Shown: piece by piece, positions 40,350-53,469 of the stretch
How the letters are laid out: each line of letters opens with the position of its first letter
How positions within the stretch are numbered: position 1 is the stretch's first letter
Assembly: GCA_013398955.1 (NCBI GenBank)
Contig: VWPU01009595.1
Coordinates: 62,001 to 126,000, forward strand
From: Callaeas wilsoni
Lineage: Eukaryota; Chordata; Aves; Passeriformes; Callaeidae
Length of the DNA: 64,000 nucleotides
Direction: 5' to 3'
Notes under the pieces: model-generated
Database searches by the model: none
What the model was told of the DNA's origin: nothing
Seen by the model: the letters and a program-made list of their open reading frames with translations, nothing else
Program-made: the position numbers and the translations under genes

Positions 40350-41434
40350 TGTGGTGCTTTGAACTTGGCTGGATGCCAAGTGCCCACAAAAGGTGTTCTT
40401 ATCAGTCACCTCCTCTTCTGGACAGGGAAAGAAAATATAATGAAAGGCTTGTGTGTTGAGATAAGAACAGAGAGAGATCCCTCACCATGGGCAAAACAGA
40501 CTCAGCTTGGGGAAATTAATTGAATTTATTAACAATCAAACCAGAGTGGGATAATGAGAAGTAAACCTAAATCTTAAAAACACCTTCCTCCCACCTCTTC
40601 CTTCTTCCCAGGCTTAACTTTACTTCTGATTTTCTCTACCTGCTTCCTCTCAGCAGTGCAGTGAGATAGAGAATGGGGGCTGAGGTCAGTTCACCTCACA
40701 TCTCTGATGGTTCTTCCTCCTCACTGGGAGGAATCCTCACACCTTTCCCCTCTGCCAGCATGGGGTCCCTCTCACAGGACACAGTCCTACAAGAAGTTCT
40801 CCTGTATGAGTCCATTCCATAGTCTTTCATGAACTGCTGTAGCAGTCTGTTGTGGGGTCCTTTGTGGAGTCACAAATCCTGCCAGCAAACCTGCTTCAGT
40901 GTGGGCTCATCTCTCCACAAGGCCACACATCCTGACAGAAGCCTGCTCCAGTGACGATTGGTCACAGGGTCACAGCTTCCTTCAGGCATCCATCTGTTCC
41001 ACTGTGGGGCTCTCCATAGGTTCTAGGTGGATCTTTGCATCCCTGTGGATCTCCATGGGCTGCAGGGGCACAGCTGTCTCAACATGGCATTCACCATGGG
41101 CTGCAGGGGAATCTTGACACTGGCACCCAGGGCACTTCCTCTCCTTCCTGCACTGACCTTGGTGTCTGAAGGGCTGCTCCTTTCAGATATTCCCTCTCCA
41201 CTTCTGGCTGAAGCTGATGAGGTTTTTTTACCATTCTATTCTATATTATCCTAGAGGTGGTGCCAGCGTCACTGATGGGCTCAACCCTGGCCAGCAGCAA
41301 GTCTGTCTTGGAGCTCGCTGACATTGGCTCCACTGGATGCAGGTAAGCTTCCAGCAGCTTCTCGAAGAAATCAACATCCCTGTAGCCCACAGTGCCATCT
41401 TGCCATCAAAACATTGCCATGCAAACGCAATACA
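40350..41434 (-). mobile_element. Solo ERVL-type LTR (family B, copy 2), antisense
   Basis: About 1085 bp of the same family as 27878-28836 in opposite orientation. The minus strand starts TGTATTGCGTTTGCATGG (ending at 41434) and finishes at TGTGGTGC on plus (40350). Flanking pentamers CTCTC (40345-40349) and CTATC (41435-41439) match at 4 of 5. The repeated CCATGGGCTGCAGGGG modules appear at about 41054 and 41094. Minus-strand AATAAA-like sequence lies near 40528. No internal proviral sequence adjoins it. Confidence 0.9.
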
Positions 41435-44400
41435 CTATCCATATCCAATCCTTTCTAAAATCTATCTGGAATTTATTCCAAATGACTGGAATGTAATAAT
41501 TCTTCTCCTAAGAAAGGGATCAACAATTCCAGACTGGGTGTTATACACAGCCAAAACTTTAGCACGGCATTGAGCTGAAAATTTTGCCTATGCTTTTTTA
41601 TCAGTGGGACTCATACATGCAAATGTTGTTCCCAGACTCAATTTATAGCAGACACAGTTTTCATAAGTAGTTGAATTATATTTCAAAATTTGGTATTGTC
41701 TGCCACAATTTAAATTGATGTATACAAACATTTCTTATAGGCAACAACTAAATATCACAGTTACAATTATACTCAAGCCTTGTATTCTGTAAGTGCTTAC
41801 ATTTGACATCCTTTCAATTGAATTTCTTGCTGACTGGAGGTAAGTGAGCTTTTTCTTATAGTCAAAGATGTCATAAAGTCCCAAAGAGAGGCTTGTGGAA
41901 TTCTGGTCTCTGTTCCCTATGCTAGTTATGCATTCATGGCACAATATGTACAGGCTTCAAAGGCATATGTGGTGAATATGTAATAAAAATTGTATTTAAT
42001 TTAATAATATTTGCCACAACCACCTCTAACTAATGCAAGAGAGAAAGTGGGAGTACTGCATGCTATGCGCTCATTATTTAATAAGCGCATTGTACAGTGC
42101 ACAAACTCTGAATATTAATAAATTTCTAAATGTAAGAATCACATTCTTTTGGAACAAAACATACAGACACAATACTGCTAAGGATAAAAATGTAAAAAAT
42201 GGTGCAAAGAGATCAGCATGATGGGAAATTAGTCTGGTATCAGCAAAAGATCGTTTGCACTTAGTGATGGGAATGTACCAAGTACCAGCAGGCAACAGAA
42301 CATTATTGGCTTGGACAAATGAGTATTATTGAAATGAGTACTTTGGATTGAGGAAGGATAATGGTGGGAGACTTGGCTATGAAACAAGTAAATATTGGAG
42401 ATGGAACTCACGTAGTGCTGACAAGTGGTGCGTAACTGCTTCTCTCCTAAATCATATTGAGAAGGTGACTTGGGTACAGGCATTGTTATTTGCCTTGCCA
42501 TGTGTTAGAGCATTCTGAGAAGGGCTAAAGTTTCTTCTCTGTATGTGTCAGCTTAGACAGTGCATTCAGAGCATAATGTGATGATCTTCTCATCAAAACT
42601 GGGTTTTGAAAGGGAAGCTGATTTCTCGTTCCTGGCCACTGAAAGTCAAAGAAGTATGAAAATTAAATTAAGGCACGTTATTCCTGCGTAAAAGCAAGGG
42701 CTACCTTGAGTGGTATTCATAGACCCTTCCTAGAAGAGGAATTCTACATGATTTGTCATGAGGAAAGCCAGCCACACATCTACGGAAGGCAAACCATTAA
42801 AAAGCTCGAGTGGACTATACCGATAAAGACTATTACTGCCTTTATTTGATCTACAGTATACTTATATCTAAAAATGTATGAACAAAATGAATATTTCCTC
42901 ATAATTTTCCTGTAAAGTTCATTAAATGGGAAGACACGGCAAAAATGAAGCCTATCAAACACAGGAAGATACATGAATTACCAAACAGAGCATTAACAAA
43001 GAAGAACCTCTTCCACCATTGTGTTTCAGTCCTGGATAAAAAAAGCCTGTCTGATTTCTGACATGTCCCCACAAGAATGGAAGCTGTCATTAAAAGAGAT
43101 AACTAAGAAATCCAGTATACTGCCTAAGAAACCTGGATTTAAGCTGCAACAGAAAACTGTTGCAGTATTGCAATAGTACTCCGTACAATTCCTGATATTA
43201 AAAATGTATCCATAAGGTCTTGATCTTCTAAAGAACGCATTATCTTTTCTGGAAGCAAATTGTGCACAATCTCAAGCAGAGGTGCAGGGTGAATATTTGC
43301 CGGTGATAAGGGCTTTAACTGTATTAGTTTTGTGCTGGATGCAAGGGATGTGTTGTCTCTTTTTTGTGAAATCAAGTAATTCTGTTCATCTAACTGGAAC
43401 AAAACCCCACCAGCTTCGAAAATGTTGTGATACACATAGATCAAAGAAATATGTTGTTACTTGACAACATCCAGCACTCTTATAGCAGCAACAGAATATA
43501 TCTTTTACAGTCCCGTGTGCTGGGGCACAGAACACTCTGCTTTGATTGTTCTCCCTCCAGTTGACCTTTGTGTTCCAACTTGCTCCGTGCTGTAAAATTA
43601 TTTATTTCACAGGCCTGTTTGAGTACATCTTTGTCCTTTACCTTTATGGTACTCCAAAGCCACAATTCCTTTTTCTTGGTGCAAAGGTATCACTTCTCAG
43701 CAGTGAATCTCTACAGGGATTATTGAGATAGTATTTATCTCTTCAATGGTGGCAGAAATTTTACAAGAGCTTTTTAAAGAGCGCCAGCCTTAACTGCCTG
43801 GAAGATCCCAGATACAAAGGGTGAATTGTTATTTGGCTTCACAGACCTCTTCAAGCTCCAGCTGAATCATGAGACTGAGAATATCAGGATGGCTGTGGAA
43901 AAGGGCTGCCCAGCTGTCATGCTGGGGGTCACCCACTGCAGCTCTGCGCTAGATCCCTGCAGTCTCCTGTGCACTGGGAATGGTGTGCACTGTGGAGAGG
44001 ATGTCAAAGAGGCCATGGGGTGATGTCAGCTGTGGGCTTTTGGGTGACTGGGAGCTCCTCCTTACTGGCTCTGTGGCAGGCATTGTGTTGCGCTCTGAAG
44101 TCAAGTTTTGCTTGCGCGGAGAACTTGATGGGTTAGACAGGTTCTGACAGAGAGCAGTCTGGCTTCCTACTGGCCACCATATCACCCGGCTGCCAGTGTC
44201 CTGCATTGCCTGCTGTCTGCACCAGGTAGGGCCAGGCAAACTCAGGGAACAGCTCTGGGGGTGGGCACCAAGAGATGCCACCAGCAGCCCCTGAAGCAGG
44301 AATCAGCACGAACCAAAGGCAGACTTGACTCTCCAGGCCTTATATACACACTTGTAAGATTTCAGGCTAAACCAGGCTGGACACACTCTGCCAGTGCCTA

Positions 44401-47400
44401 GGGATGAGTGCTGAGTGTGGCTCAGTTCATCATTTCAGCCTGTTGCAATGGGCCATGGCAGCAGTGCTCACTCTGCTGGGGCTTGCTGCAAGCCACTTCT
44501 CCCCTAATTTTTGAGTCTTCTGCTCAGAATTGATGTTTTGCACTTGTCACCAAGGACTTGACTGTATTGTTCCAGAGCCCTGTTAAGTGCCCCTGGGGTT
44601 TACTTCTTCTTGGTAAGGGATTTTGCTGTTAGAAACCACTCTCTAGCTCACAAATACACTTGTCCCAAGGCATTTCTCTGCCTCAGGTGATCCTGTCTGC
44701 TATCCATGTCACTCTAGCAGCCCTCCCCATAGGCTGGTTGCCGTTGGAACTGTTCCAGCTGTTATCTGGAAGCCAGATGTCAGTACAAAACCAGAAACCA
44801 GAAGAGTAAGCACCTTAACAGAACACAGGACTGACTGACGGCTGAGGGCACATCCATCTCCACAGCAAAGAAAAGTTGTTTCCACCTGTGGAGGCAGATG
44901 TGTCTCTTCCTTGGCAATGATGAGCACAAAAGTAGAAGTGGACAGCAGAAAAAGGGCTTGAAGTGCGGAAGGGACCATTTAAAAGATTCTGGATCAGCAG
45001 CTCCTCAGCACCCAGACCCATCTGCCCACACTTGCCTTGGAAGAAGGCACTGGGACAAATTCGTATGTTTAATGGTCCTGGTACTCAATGGGAACATCGC
45101 ATGTGGAACTTACCAATCACAACCTCCTTGGAAAGCATGAGGAAAGGACAATATGAGAGATGATACTTCATGGCAAGTACTATCATAGTTGGGGGAAACT
45201 AGATTGTATATGCAGAAAAGCAAATTTATTAGAATATTTAAGAAAAACCTTTTTTCTTTATAAGCAATATACTCACTAAAAATGCTATGCATATTCCCAT
45301 AACTGTAGCAGAGGACTGGAATGCCAGCCTCAAACTTTTGTCTAAAAAACCACAAGTGAAACAGTAATGGATTTTTATGTTTATTTTTTCTCCTTTTTTT
45401 TTTTCCAAGGAAAGTATTCTTTGTGCCTCAGCAGATGAAATTCATAACTTTGTTTGTGATAAGATAATTGAAACATAGAAATCAATTACAACAATGCACT
45501 TTCAAGCCTTTATTTCTTCATTTAAGTAATTGACAATTCAGAAGGACACAGACAATAGGGCTGTAGCAGAACAGTGTTACAATTAAAATCGATTTATATG
45601 AAAAACAATTACAACAGCTGTTGAAAATCCAAGAAGGCTTGATGTTTTGAACATAACAGAATGCATTTTAATAACGTATTTGTACTGAAATGAGGTGGTT
45701 TGTAGATCTCCTTTTTGAACAAGGAGAGAAGAGAATCCTTGTGTTTATATACTGGAGGGAGCATATTTTGTGATCTGAAGGGAGCATTTTATTACATTGA
45801 GAAAATAATTTTCTCATCAACAAGTTCATCTCTTACTCATGTTTCTGGCTTTTTGTTCTTACAGCATAAAACCCGCCACAGCAATTTTTTTTTTTTTAAA
45901 TGCATACCTCCTTTTATTGTTGTGATTTAGGTTTCTACTTCAGTAATTTAACCCTTAAAGGACAAATTGATTTCTCACATGCCTTTTTGTATCCAGTTCT
46001 CTAAGATGGCAGGCACATTCAGGAAATATTTCCCTCAGTTCTAAATGACTTGGACACACACCTTCCAGCGTCTTGAAAGCTGGTGGAGGTCTTGAAAGAT
46101 AAAATGGAGGTACTGGTTAATCTTGTTCCCAAGGAGTAGTTGTTACTTTTAATCAGGCCAGATAGGCCCATGCCTCAGAAACAGTTCCCAGTGACTCCCG
46201 GATGCAAGGCTGTAACCATTCATTAAATATCGAACGTACTTCACTGACATCCACAGCAAAATCTTCTGGCTTCAGTTCTAAAGCAGAAGCTGGGAATGTG
46301 GAAGTTCCAAGTGTTTGGCTCATGTATAAGCAAAAAAATCTTGATTAAAAGATGAAGATGAGGTTGGCCACAACTCAATGTTATAGCAAATAGAGTTGTG
46401 TCAGGAAAAATTCCCTATGATAAACATTGGCAGCAGTAAGTTGAAAAGTGTATGCTTGTTACTTTATCTATTAAAGAGTTGGGAAATCTGTGGAAATACT
46501 ATCTTTCTTTCAAGAAACTTGGATTAGAGAATGGAGAAATTATATGACCTAGTTATGGTAGTCTTGTATAAGGACCAAACAGAAATATTTTTGTAGTAGT
46601 AATAATCTGAGTGCTTGGTGTGACGCTTGACAATCTATGTGTGTTTTGCATTCATTTCAGCATTTCTCATCTGTAATTGAAGGCAAAGACACAAATTTCA
46701 TAGATGCTTTAGGAGATAATCCTGTTTTACAAGCCTTGCAAAACCACTAATTAAGTGAGGCATTAAGAGGTCCTTTCATCCAATAGACCACTGAATTGCA
46801 TAAAAGACAGCGTCTAGTTGGTGTGCATCTCTCATCACAATTTTCTTTCATATACTGCCACTGCTCTGCAAGATCCTTTAATTTAGAACTGTTGGAAAGG
46901 CTGACCACAGGGCAGACCACTGCTGTCACCGCCTTGCCAAGAGCAGTGCTCCTCTGAAGCACTTTGAGCAGCAGGGTTTGCATTTCTTAAAAAAGGTTTT
47001 CTTTGTTTGATACCAACCTCCATCAAAATTATCATTCCTCACACAGGTATGGGTGAGCTATAACTCCTTGGCTTCATAACCCTCAGGGAAATGGCAGAAT
47101 CTTCCTTTTGAAAGGTAAATATTACTGTACTCTCCAAAGAGTTAGAGGCCCAGGGGTCTTGATTACAGCTAAGAAATCCTGAGTTGCAGCTTTCTGTTTG
47201 TGTTACAAACTGACAGCTATGCCTTCTGCAAGCCAGGCAAGGATGATCTGATATCCTTTAACAAAATGTGACAGTCTGCCAAACCCATAAAAGCCAACAA
47301 AAAATTCAATAAGGCCCATTAAAATGCAAATGTTTCTGTAACTCGGAAGGCTGCATTGCCTCTAACCCCTTTGCATGGCATGCCTGTTCAATGTGAAAGC

Positions 47401-47411
47401 AAAATGTTATT

Positions 47412-47439
47412 TGCAGTGCATTAGAACTGATGCACTGCA
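47412..47439. repeat. Perfect inverted repeat, 10-bp arms, 8-nt loop
   Basis: TGCAGTGCAT (47412-47421), loop TAGAACTG, then ATGCACTGCA (47430-47439). It sits 80 nt after an ATGCAAAT octamer (47324-47331). Confidence 0.9.
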
Positions 47440-48942
47440 CAGATGCATAAAAAGTCAATAGATTCTTAAGGTGAGATGTTTGGTTTTAGTGATAGCAATA
47501 ATTTAGATAAGGATGTAATCTATTAATCTTTGTAAAAACAGCAAAGAGCTCTCTCAGCAAAAGTAGTAGATTAAATTTATTATCATTGTCTTCCTATAAT
47601 AAAATAAGTGTGCTCTCCATCACTTGTGCTTTTGAGTTATATCAATAGGAAAGTTATTGGAAAATAGCTCAGAAAAATATAACTTCCACTTAGGGACTGA
47701 TGAGGTAAATAAGATATTCCAGCTGGTGATTACAGCTTTAACTAGTTGAATGAATCCCTAGCTATTAATTAATAAACCAGATCCTGCAAACCAAAATGAT
47801 TCCAGAATTACTTAGACAATGTGCTAAGTACCAATGTAACATAATTTTTTAGGTAAGTTTTAATTTCTGTTCATCTTTACTATCCAGTCCTGCAGTTTAC
47901 TAACTTGTTACTTTATTTAATTTCCCATTGATTACTAAAGTTGAAACTTATCCTTCCAAGAAGAGAGGGAAAATAAGGCTTTCCATGAGGAATTTCCTGA
48001 ATCCAGCAAGGAAGGAATTTAGACCAAATCTCCCAGACTGCTACTGAGCCTATAGACAGAAAGGCCAGTTCCTTTGTAATAACTCTGTGTTTCTTAATCC
48101 AGCACTTTCACACCTTATTTGTTTTACCAGCATGAATTACCAGCCTCTCCCTCAGTTCCAGATAGTATCGGAGATGAACAAAGCCCTTTTTTTTGTGGCA
48201 TGTCATCTACAGCTGTATGTGGGAAGGTTTTATGATGCAGAAGATTCACTGGGAGTATTCCCCCATGTGAGAATAACTCAGTCTCTGTGAATTGAGTTTA
48301 CTTGGTAACTAGTGGGATTTTCAATTTCCCATCAACTTTTAAAAATACAAAAATATTAAACCCAGGCATTTCTTAAAATAAACTTTGGATGCCAAGATTT
48401 GTTTATTTAAAGATGTCTATAGTATCCAATATAGGGCTACTAACTATGTGGCAAATCCTCTATAGTGGATCTGCAAAAGTATAAATACTTTTAAAAATTT
48501 TTGAACGTGACTGTGCTGTAGAAAATTTTGGATGCTCTTAAAAATCTAAAGTGTGTTTGCCTGTTAAGAGTTACTCATAAATTTTACCTTTTTTTTTTTT
48601 CAGTTTTAATGAATATGTCAGTGATTACCTGATGTGATGGTGCTTTTCTCTACCTGGTTATCATGGAGAAAACTAGTAGCGCCTTCTACTGTAAGAACCG
48701 GAAATTGCTTAATAGATCTTGTGATATAGGAACAGGTTCTACCTCTTGATATAGTGTAATCTTAGGGTGGAGGATTCTTTTGAGGAAAAACCTCTGTTCT
48801 CCATGTAGTGGTAGGTGCAATGGCTCTTTTTTTATGTCATACTGAAGTCAGTATTGCAGTACATTAGACTGCCAATCAGATTTAAAATATTATTAATAAA
48901 GTAGATTATTATAATAAAATGAATAGTAAAGTTTCACTGACA

Positions 48943-49032
48943 ATTTGCATTTGCATTTGACATTCTGCTCCAGAGGAGGGTATAGTGGTGCAAGTCAGTC
49001 AAAATCTTTTGGAGGTCTCAAATGCAAATGCA
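48943..49032. promoter_or_regulatory. Inverted pair of octamer (POU-factor) motif clusters
   Basis: Two overlapping ATTTGCAT motifs (48943-48950, 48949-48956) and one ATGCAAAT (49022-49029). They lie in 15-bp perfect inverted arms, TGCATTTGCATTTGA at 48946-48960 and its complement at 49018-49032, separated by 57 nt. The motif is the classic POU/Oct binding site; function here is inference only. Confidence 0.4.
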
Positions 49033-50119
49033 GGAGGATAAGACACATTTCAGGAGGCATAGGAGGGCTCAGATTCAGCCCCTGTCTGTCTCTGCTCTGA
49101 GGAATCTATCAGGATTTCAAGCCGCTTCTTCTTTTCCCGAGGTAGCAACTGTTTTCCTTTCTAGAGAACAGGAGTCTGTCTTAGAGTATAATGGGTACAC
49201 AGGTGATAGTCTTAAGTCAGATTATCCCAGAAACCATAAACAAAATTTGCTGTTCGCAAAAGTACCTAGCTGTGTAAAAATGGGAGTAGTAATAGTTTGG
49301 ATTACAGCCTGTGTCCTTCTTCAAAGCTGATCTCTGATGTAGATTTGGTAGATTGTGGCAAGTCTCAGGGGGTTGAAATAGGTTTCAAGCTCAGAGGAAT
49401 GTACTTTCTACCTCTTAATTTTTTTGTAATTACAGAGGTGTTCGAATACTGGTGATTTCCTCAGTAATCATGTTTCAGATGCAGGTTTTCAATACTGGTT
49501 GCCTTCCAAGTGACACAGCTGGTGAAATCTATCTTTCTGCTGTTCTCTCCACGGTGCTGTTAAGTGACATGCTTTTCTTCTTCCAGCACTTGCCTGATTG
49601 GTATCCCCATCAGTTACCTGAACACACTGCTTGAGTGAAAGTGAGGAAACAGGCAGACTGATACTTTGTATGGATAGTAAGTCCCAAAACATATCTGAAT
49701 GAGACCTAGGTTTTTCTCTGTGTTTGAGGGCTTAATGCAATGAAGGAGGAGTGTGAGTAGGTGAAAAATACCTGCCCAAGTCTTCTCTTTCTCACTGTAT
49801 TGGTCCAGACGCTCAGTTCAAGAGGGGTGGGACTGAAAGGTTGACTTCTTGTGAGGACCTGGCACTTAGGACCTCGGGTCTGGTGTTAAGGAAACTGCAT
49901 TGTTCTTATCTTGGTTTTCTACACTACACCTTGTGGAAAATAGTGATCAGCTACAATAGGGGAAACAATGTAAATTTTCTTCACTTTTTCAAGCAAATTT
50001 TGCCACTCCATGGAATTATTTATTTGGGTTTCATTGTGGATAAGTATGACACACATAATGACATAAGCCCTAAAGTAACTTTAAAAATGACATTCAGGAC
50101 AACTGTCTTGACAACAAAG

Positions 50120-50187
50120 CTTTTTTTTTTTCCCCCCTTTTTTTTTATTTTCTCCTTTTTTTTTTCTCTCCCCACCTCCCCCCTTTA
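50120..50187. repeat. Pyrimidine-rich low-complexity tract
   Basis: 68 nt of T and C with only two A interruptions, including runs of T11-12 and C6. Could adopt triplex structure and is prone to slippage. Confidence 0.9.
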
Positions 50188-53100
50188 TATTAGCATATTT
50201 TGCTCAAACATGAAGCAAACTTATGGACAAACCTGAATTGTCACGTGCTTCATGGATCATGACAGCAAGGCTGTTTCATTTCCCATCCATACTCATGATC
50301 ATATATATCAAAATAAATTACAGCACAATTTTTTCATGTTAACCTTGTCACTTTTTAAAAACAATATACATTTAATACTTGAAGTAAGAAAGGAACAAAA
50401 CAAATATAACTATTTTTTCACACACAAACATGTACATATGAACTACATGTGCTTGCAAACAGATTTCAGTAATTGTGATGATATTTTAATATATCTGCAC
50501 TATGGCATTCCCTCCACAAACAATGAGAGACTTGTTATCATGTGTACTTGCTCAAAAGCCGACTTCCTACTATATGGCTGTAAGCTCAACAGATCAGTGT
50601 TATAATTTACTTCCTACTTATACAGTGCCCAGTGTAATGAAGCCAAAGTGTTGTTTGCTTTTAGAATCAAAATGGAATAAATGAATTCTTTAAGATGTAA
50701 TAATATTTTGTTTTCTGAAAGACCAAAATTACAAATGTGTGTACAAGTTGACAACCATCTTCATAGATACCTATGCAGCTGCTTATGCACAATGCTTTAA
50801 AGCCATTGGTTTTGGCTTCAAGTGTGAGGAGGTGATGTTTCTGACTTGCAAATGCCATGAGTAGAAATAGGCAGACTTCTTTAAGGTTGCAGATTTCCAT
50901 TCGCCTTTTTTCCTTTTCTTCCCAGAATGTATGTTTTCATGTTCTGCAGCTCAGTTAACAGTGTAAATTTTAAAGCAATCCAGAATAAAAGGTACAAGAT
51001 GCCACAACATGAGAAATAATTGAAACATAAGTTCTGATTATTTTCTACTACAGCCTGCTTAGTAAAAAGCAAAAAGCCTAGATTCATTTACCAAATTTCT
51101 AGTGTAATCAGGAGCAACAGAATGGCGTCAAGAGGATTTCTCCTGATTTATATTGCCTGACTACAGTAGAAAATCTATTTTCAGTCTCTTACTGCAACAC
51201 TTCTGCTTCATGACAATTTTGGTACAGTTGAATAAATACAGATAATCAAATTATGAGGCAAAAGTCTGATTTTTTGTAGGTTTCTATAACCTATTTTAAT
51301 ATGAACGATAAAAAATCCTTCAATTTAAATTGAAGTAACATAGAGCATTTTATTGACTATGCCATCTCTTTCCTCTTTCTGCTGATGCTATAAATACAGA
51401 TTTTTATTTCCAGCTGGCCTTATACCCAACCACCTGCTTCTAGTGAAAAAGGTAAAATAAAACAAAGCAAAAGAAAACACCCCCCCTCGCAAACCCCGAA
51501 AAACTCCTGCAGATTGCTTTTCACATGTAGCTATCTCAGTAGCAAGATTCTTACAGAAGATGGTTTATTTCATTTGCAGGAGGAGGTTTACTCAAGCTTC
51601 ATCTTCCTTTTTTATTCTTATGTTTGGCTTGAAGAAGGTTTAAGATCCTGCTTTGCAATCTAGACTCCAAAAGCCATGTGAACATTCAATGAAACTTAAC
51701 CAAATCTAGAGATTTTCCTTTGGCATCACAGTCATTGGAAATTGAGAAGGGAATTGAGCAGAGCTGGGAGCCAGACAAAAAGAGCATGTGTCACTGAACT
51801 AACTGTGACTCTTCTCAGCTGCCAAGGAAAATTGAGGTTTTAATTCTTATTACAGATAATAAGAACAGGGCATCAAAATTGCTTGGCTAACTTGAAAAAT
51901 CTCATTCAGAAAAATTTCTTGAGACATTCTCCAGCAATCAAGCCCTTTGACTTTTCCAAAGACGTTCCTTTAACTCCTTCAGACACAATTAAGCTTCAAG
52001 TTACTGGATGAGGGCTTTTCAGTTGTTCTTTCCTGGTTCTTTTTAGCACAAAGAGCAATCAGTCAGATAGGATACTGAAAGAAGGTCAGAAAGCATGTAT
52101 CCAGTGTTATCCCACATGTTATTTTATGGCAAAACCATGGATCAACTGCAGCAGACTGAGATTTCTAAGACACTACTGCTGTGCTGTTCATCAGAGTTAC
52201 AGTTCAGCAAGGAGGGACAACTTGACCATGTGTTTTTTTCCCTCCTACTCCGTGTCAAGCCGCAAGGTGAGCTGAGAGGATGGGAATGGACAAAGCAAAC
52301 ATCATGCTAGCCCCAGGTAATTAGGAACATTCAATGGAAAAAGATTATTAGGAAACTGGTCAGAATAGGCCTCTTCCTCACTTTTTGCTGGATATTTCAC
52401 TGCTGTGAGTGGAGGTGGAACAGGTTGTAGCTTATTATGCAAATGTGGCCTCCTTTGAAGAAAAATGGGTAAGGATTGACATTTTATTGGTGTCTAACAG
52501 ACTATCTTTTCACAAGATGCAGTAGTGGGTGAGGCAAAATAACTGAATGACTACAGTTCTTTGCCTATCCCTGCAGGAAGCTGCTGTTGTCCCTGGGCAG
52601 ACAGAAACTGCTTGCTCACCTGGATTTCCAGCCAACGCTTTGTCTTTTCATGGGTTTAATGTAGGTTTCTGGCATTCACACACCCTGAGAGTCTTTCTGG
52701 GAAAGTCTAATGCCAGAAACAGACTTCCAGGCATGGTGTAGAAAAGTCTGTTTCACATCTTTGATGTGATTCAGTTGCAACATGGCCTACATACCTCAGT
52801 TATCTCCTTGCCAGTTTTTTCTTCCATTACAAGGTCTAGATAAGACTTTCTATTAAATATTAATGCTGACTTCTTACTGTCTCATCTGCATAAATTACTA
52901 TTTGTTATCCTGAGGATGTAATGTATAATATTTCTTAATTCGCTTCAGGGTGTTATAATTGTTCTTGTCATAGGTGATGCAAAATCAAGATTAAAGAATA
53001 AGGAAAAAAAAGAGAGCTACCGTTCAGGTAAATAAAAGAAACTTTGAATGGCAGTGTGACAATGGAGCCAACTTAAATAAAGTTTGATTAAAAAATGTCT

Positions 53101-53469
53101 GGTGACATCAGCAGTTCTCTAGGGGCCTTGGTGTCTCCTCTTCAGTTGTATCTGGAGCTGTTGCCTCTGCTGGCACTAGAAGTATGTGTGAATGTTTAAT
53201 GAGCTGAGTACAAAGGCTAAAAGCAGCTTCCCAGTCTGAATTTAACAAGTTACAGTTTCACGGACAAAGCCTTTCTGAAAAGAAAGTTGCAAAATTAAGA
53301 AGAAAGAAGAAGGGACAAAAAAAAGAGAAACGGCTCAAAACATAAAAATAAGGCTGAGGTGGGGTGCTGCTTTAGTCTTTATCCATTGTTAAATCACTGC
53401 AAAACCCCTTTTCTGTATACATAGCTTCAGTGTTGTCTCTAACTGACTTATGGAAAGTTTAAGTTGGCT

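Larger units (their letters stand above)
41435..53469. other. Long intergenic region, no gene seen
   Basis: Twelve kb without a recognised transposon or exon. It includes a GC-richer unclassified block at about 43800-45160, a hairpin at 47412-47439, octamer motifs at 48943-49032 and a pyrimidine tract at 50120-50187. Open frames up to about 130 codons exist (for example 49841-50236, which runs through the T/C tract) and look accidental. Confidence 0.6.

Noticed and set aside
44963..45010. GGAAGGGACC segment as a CR1 3' end
   Set aside because: The match is limited to about a dozen bases and the expected flanking CR1 blocks are absent.
49841..50236. 131-codon plus-strand open frame
   Set aside because: Kept open by a T/C-rich tract that cannot form stop codons in this frame. 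No recognisable family.
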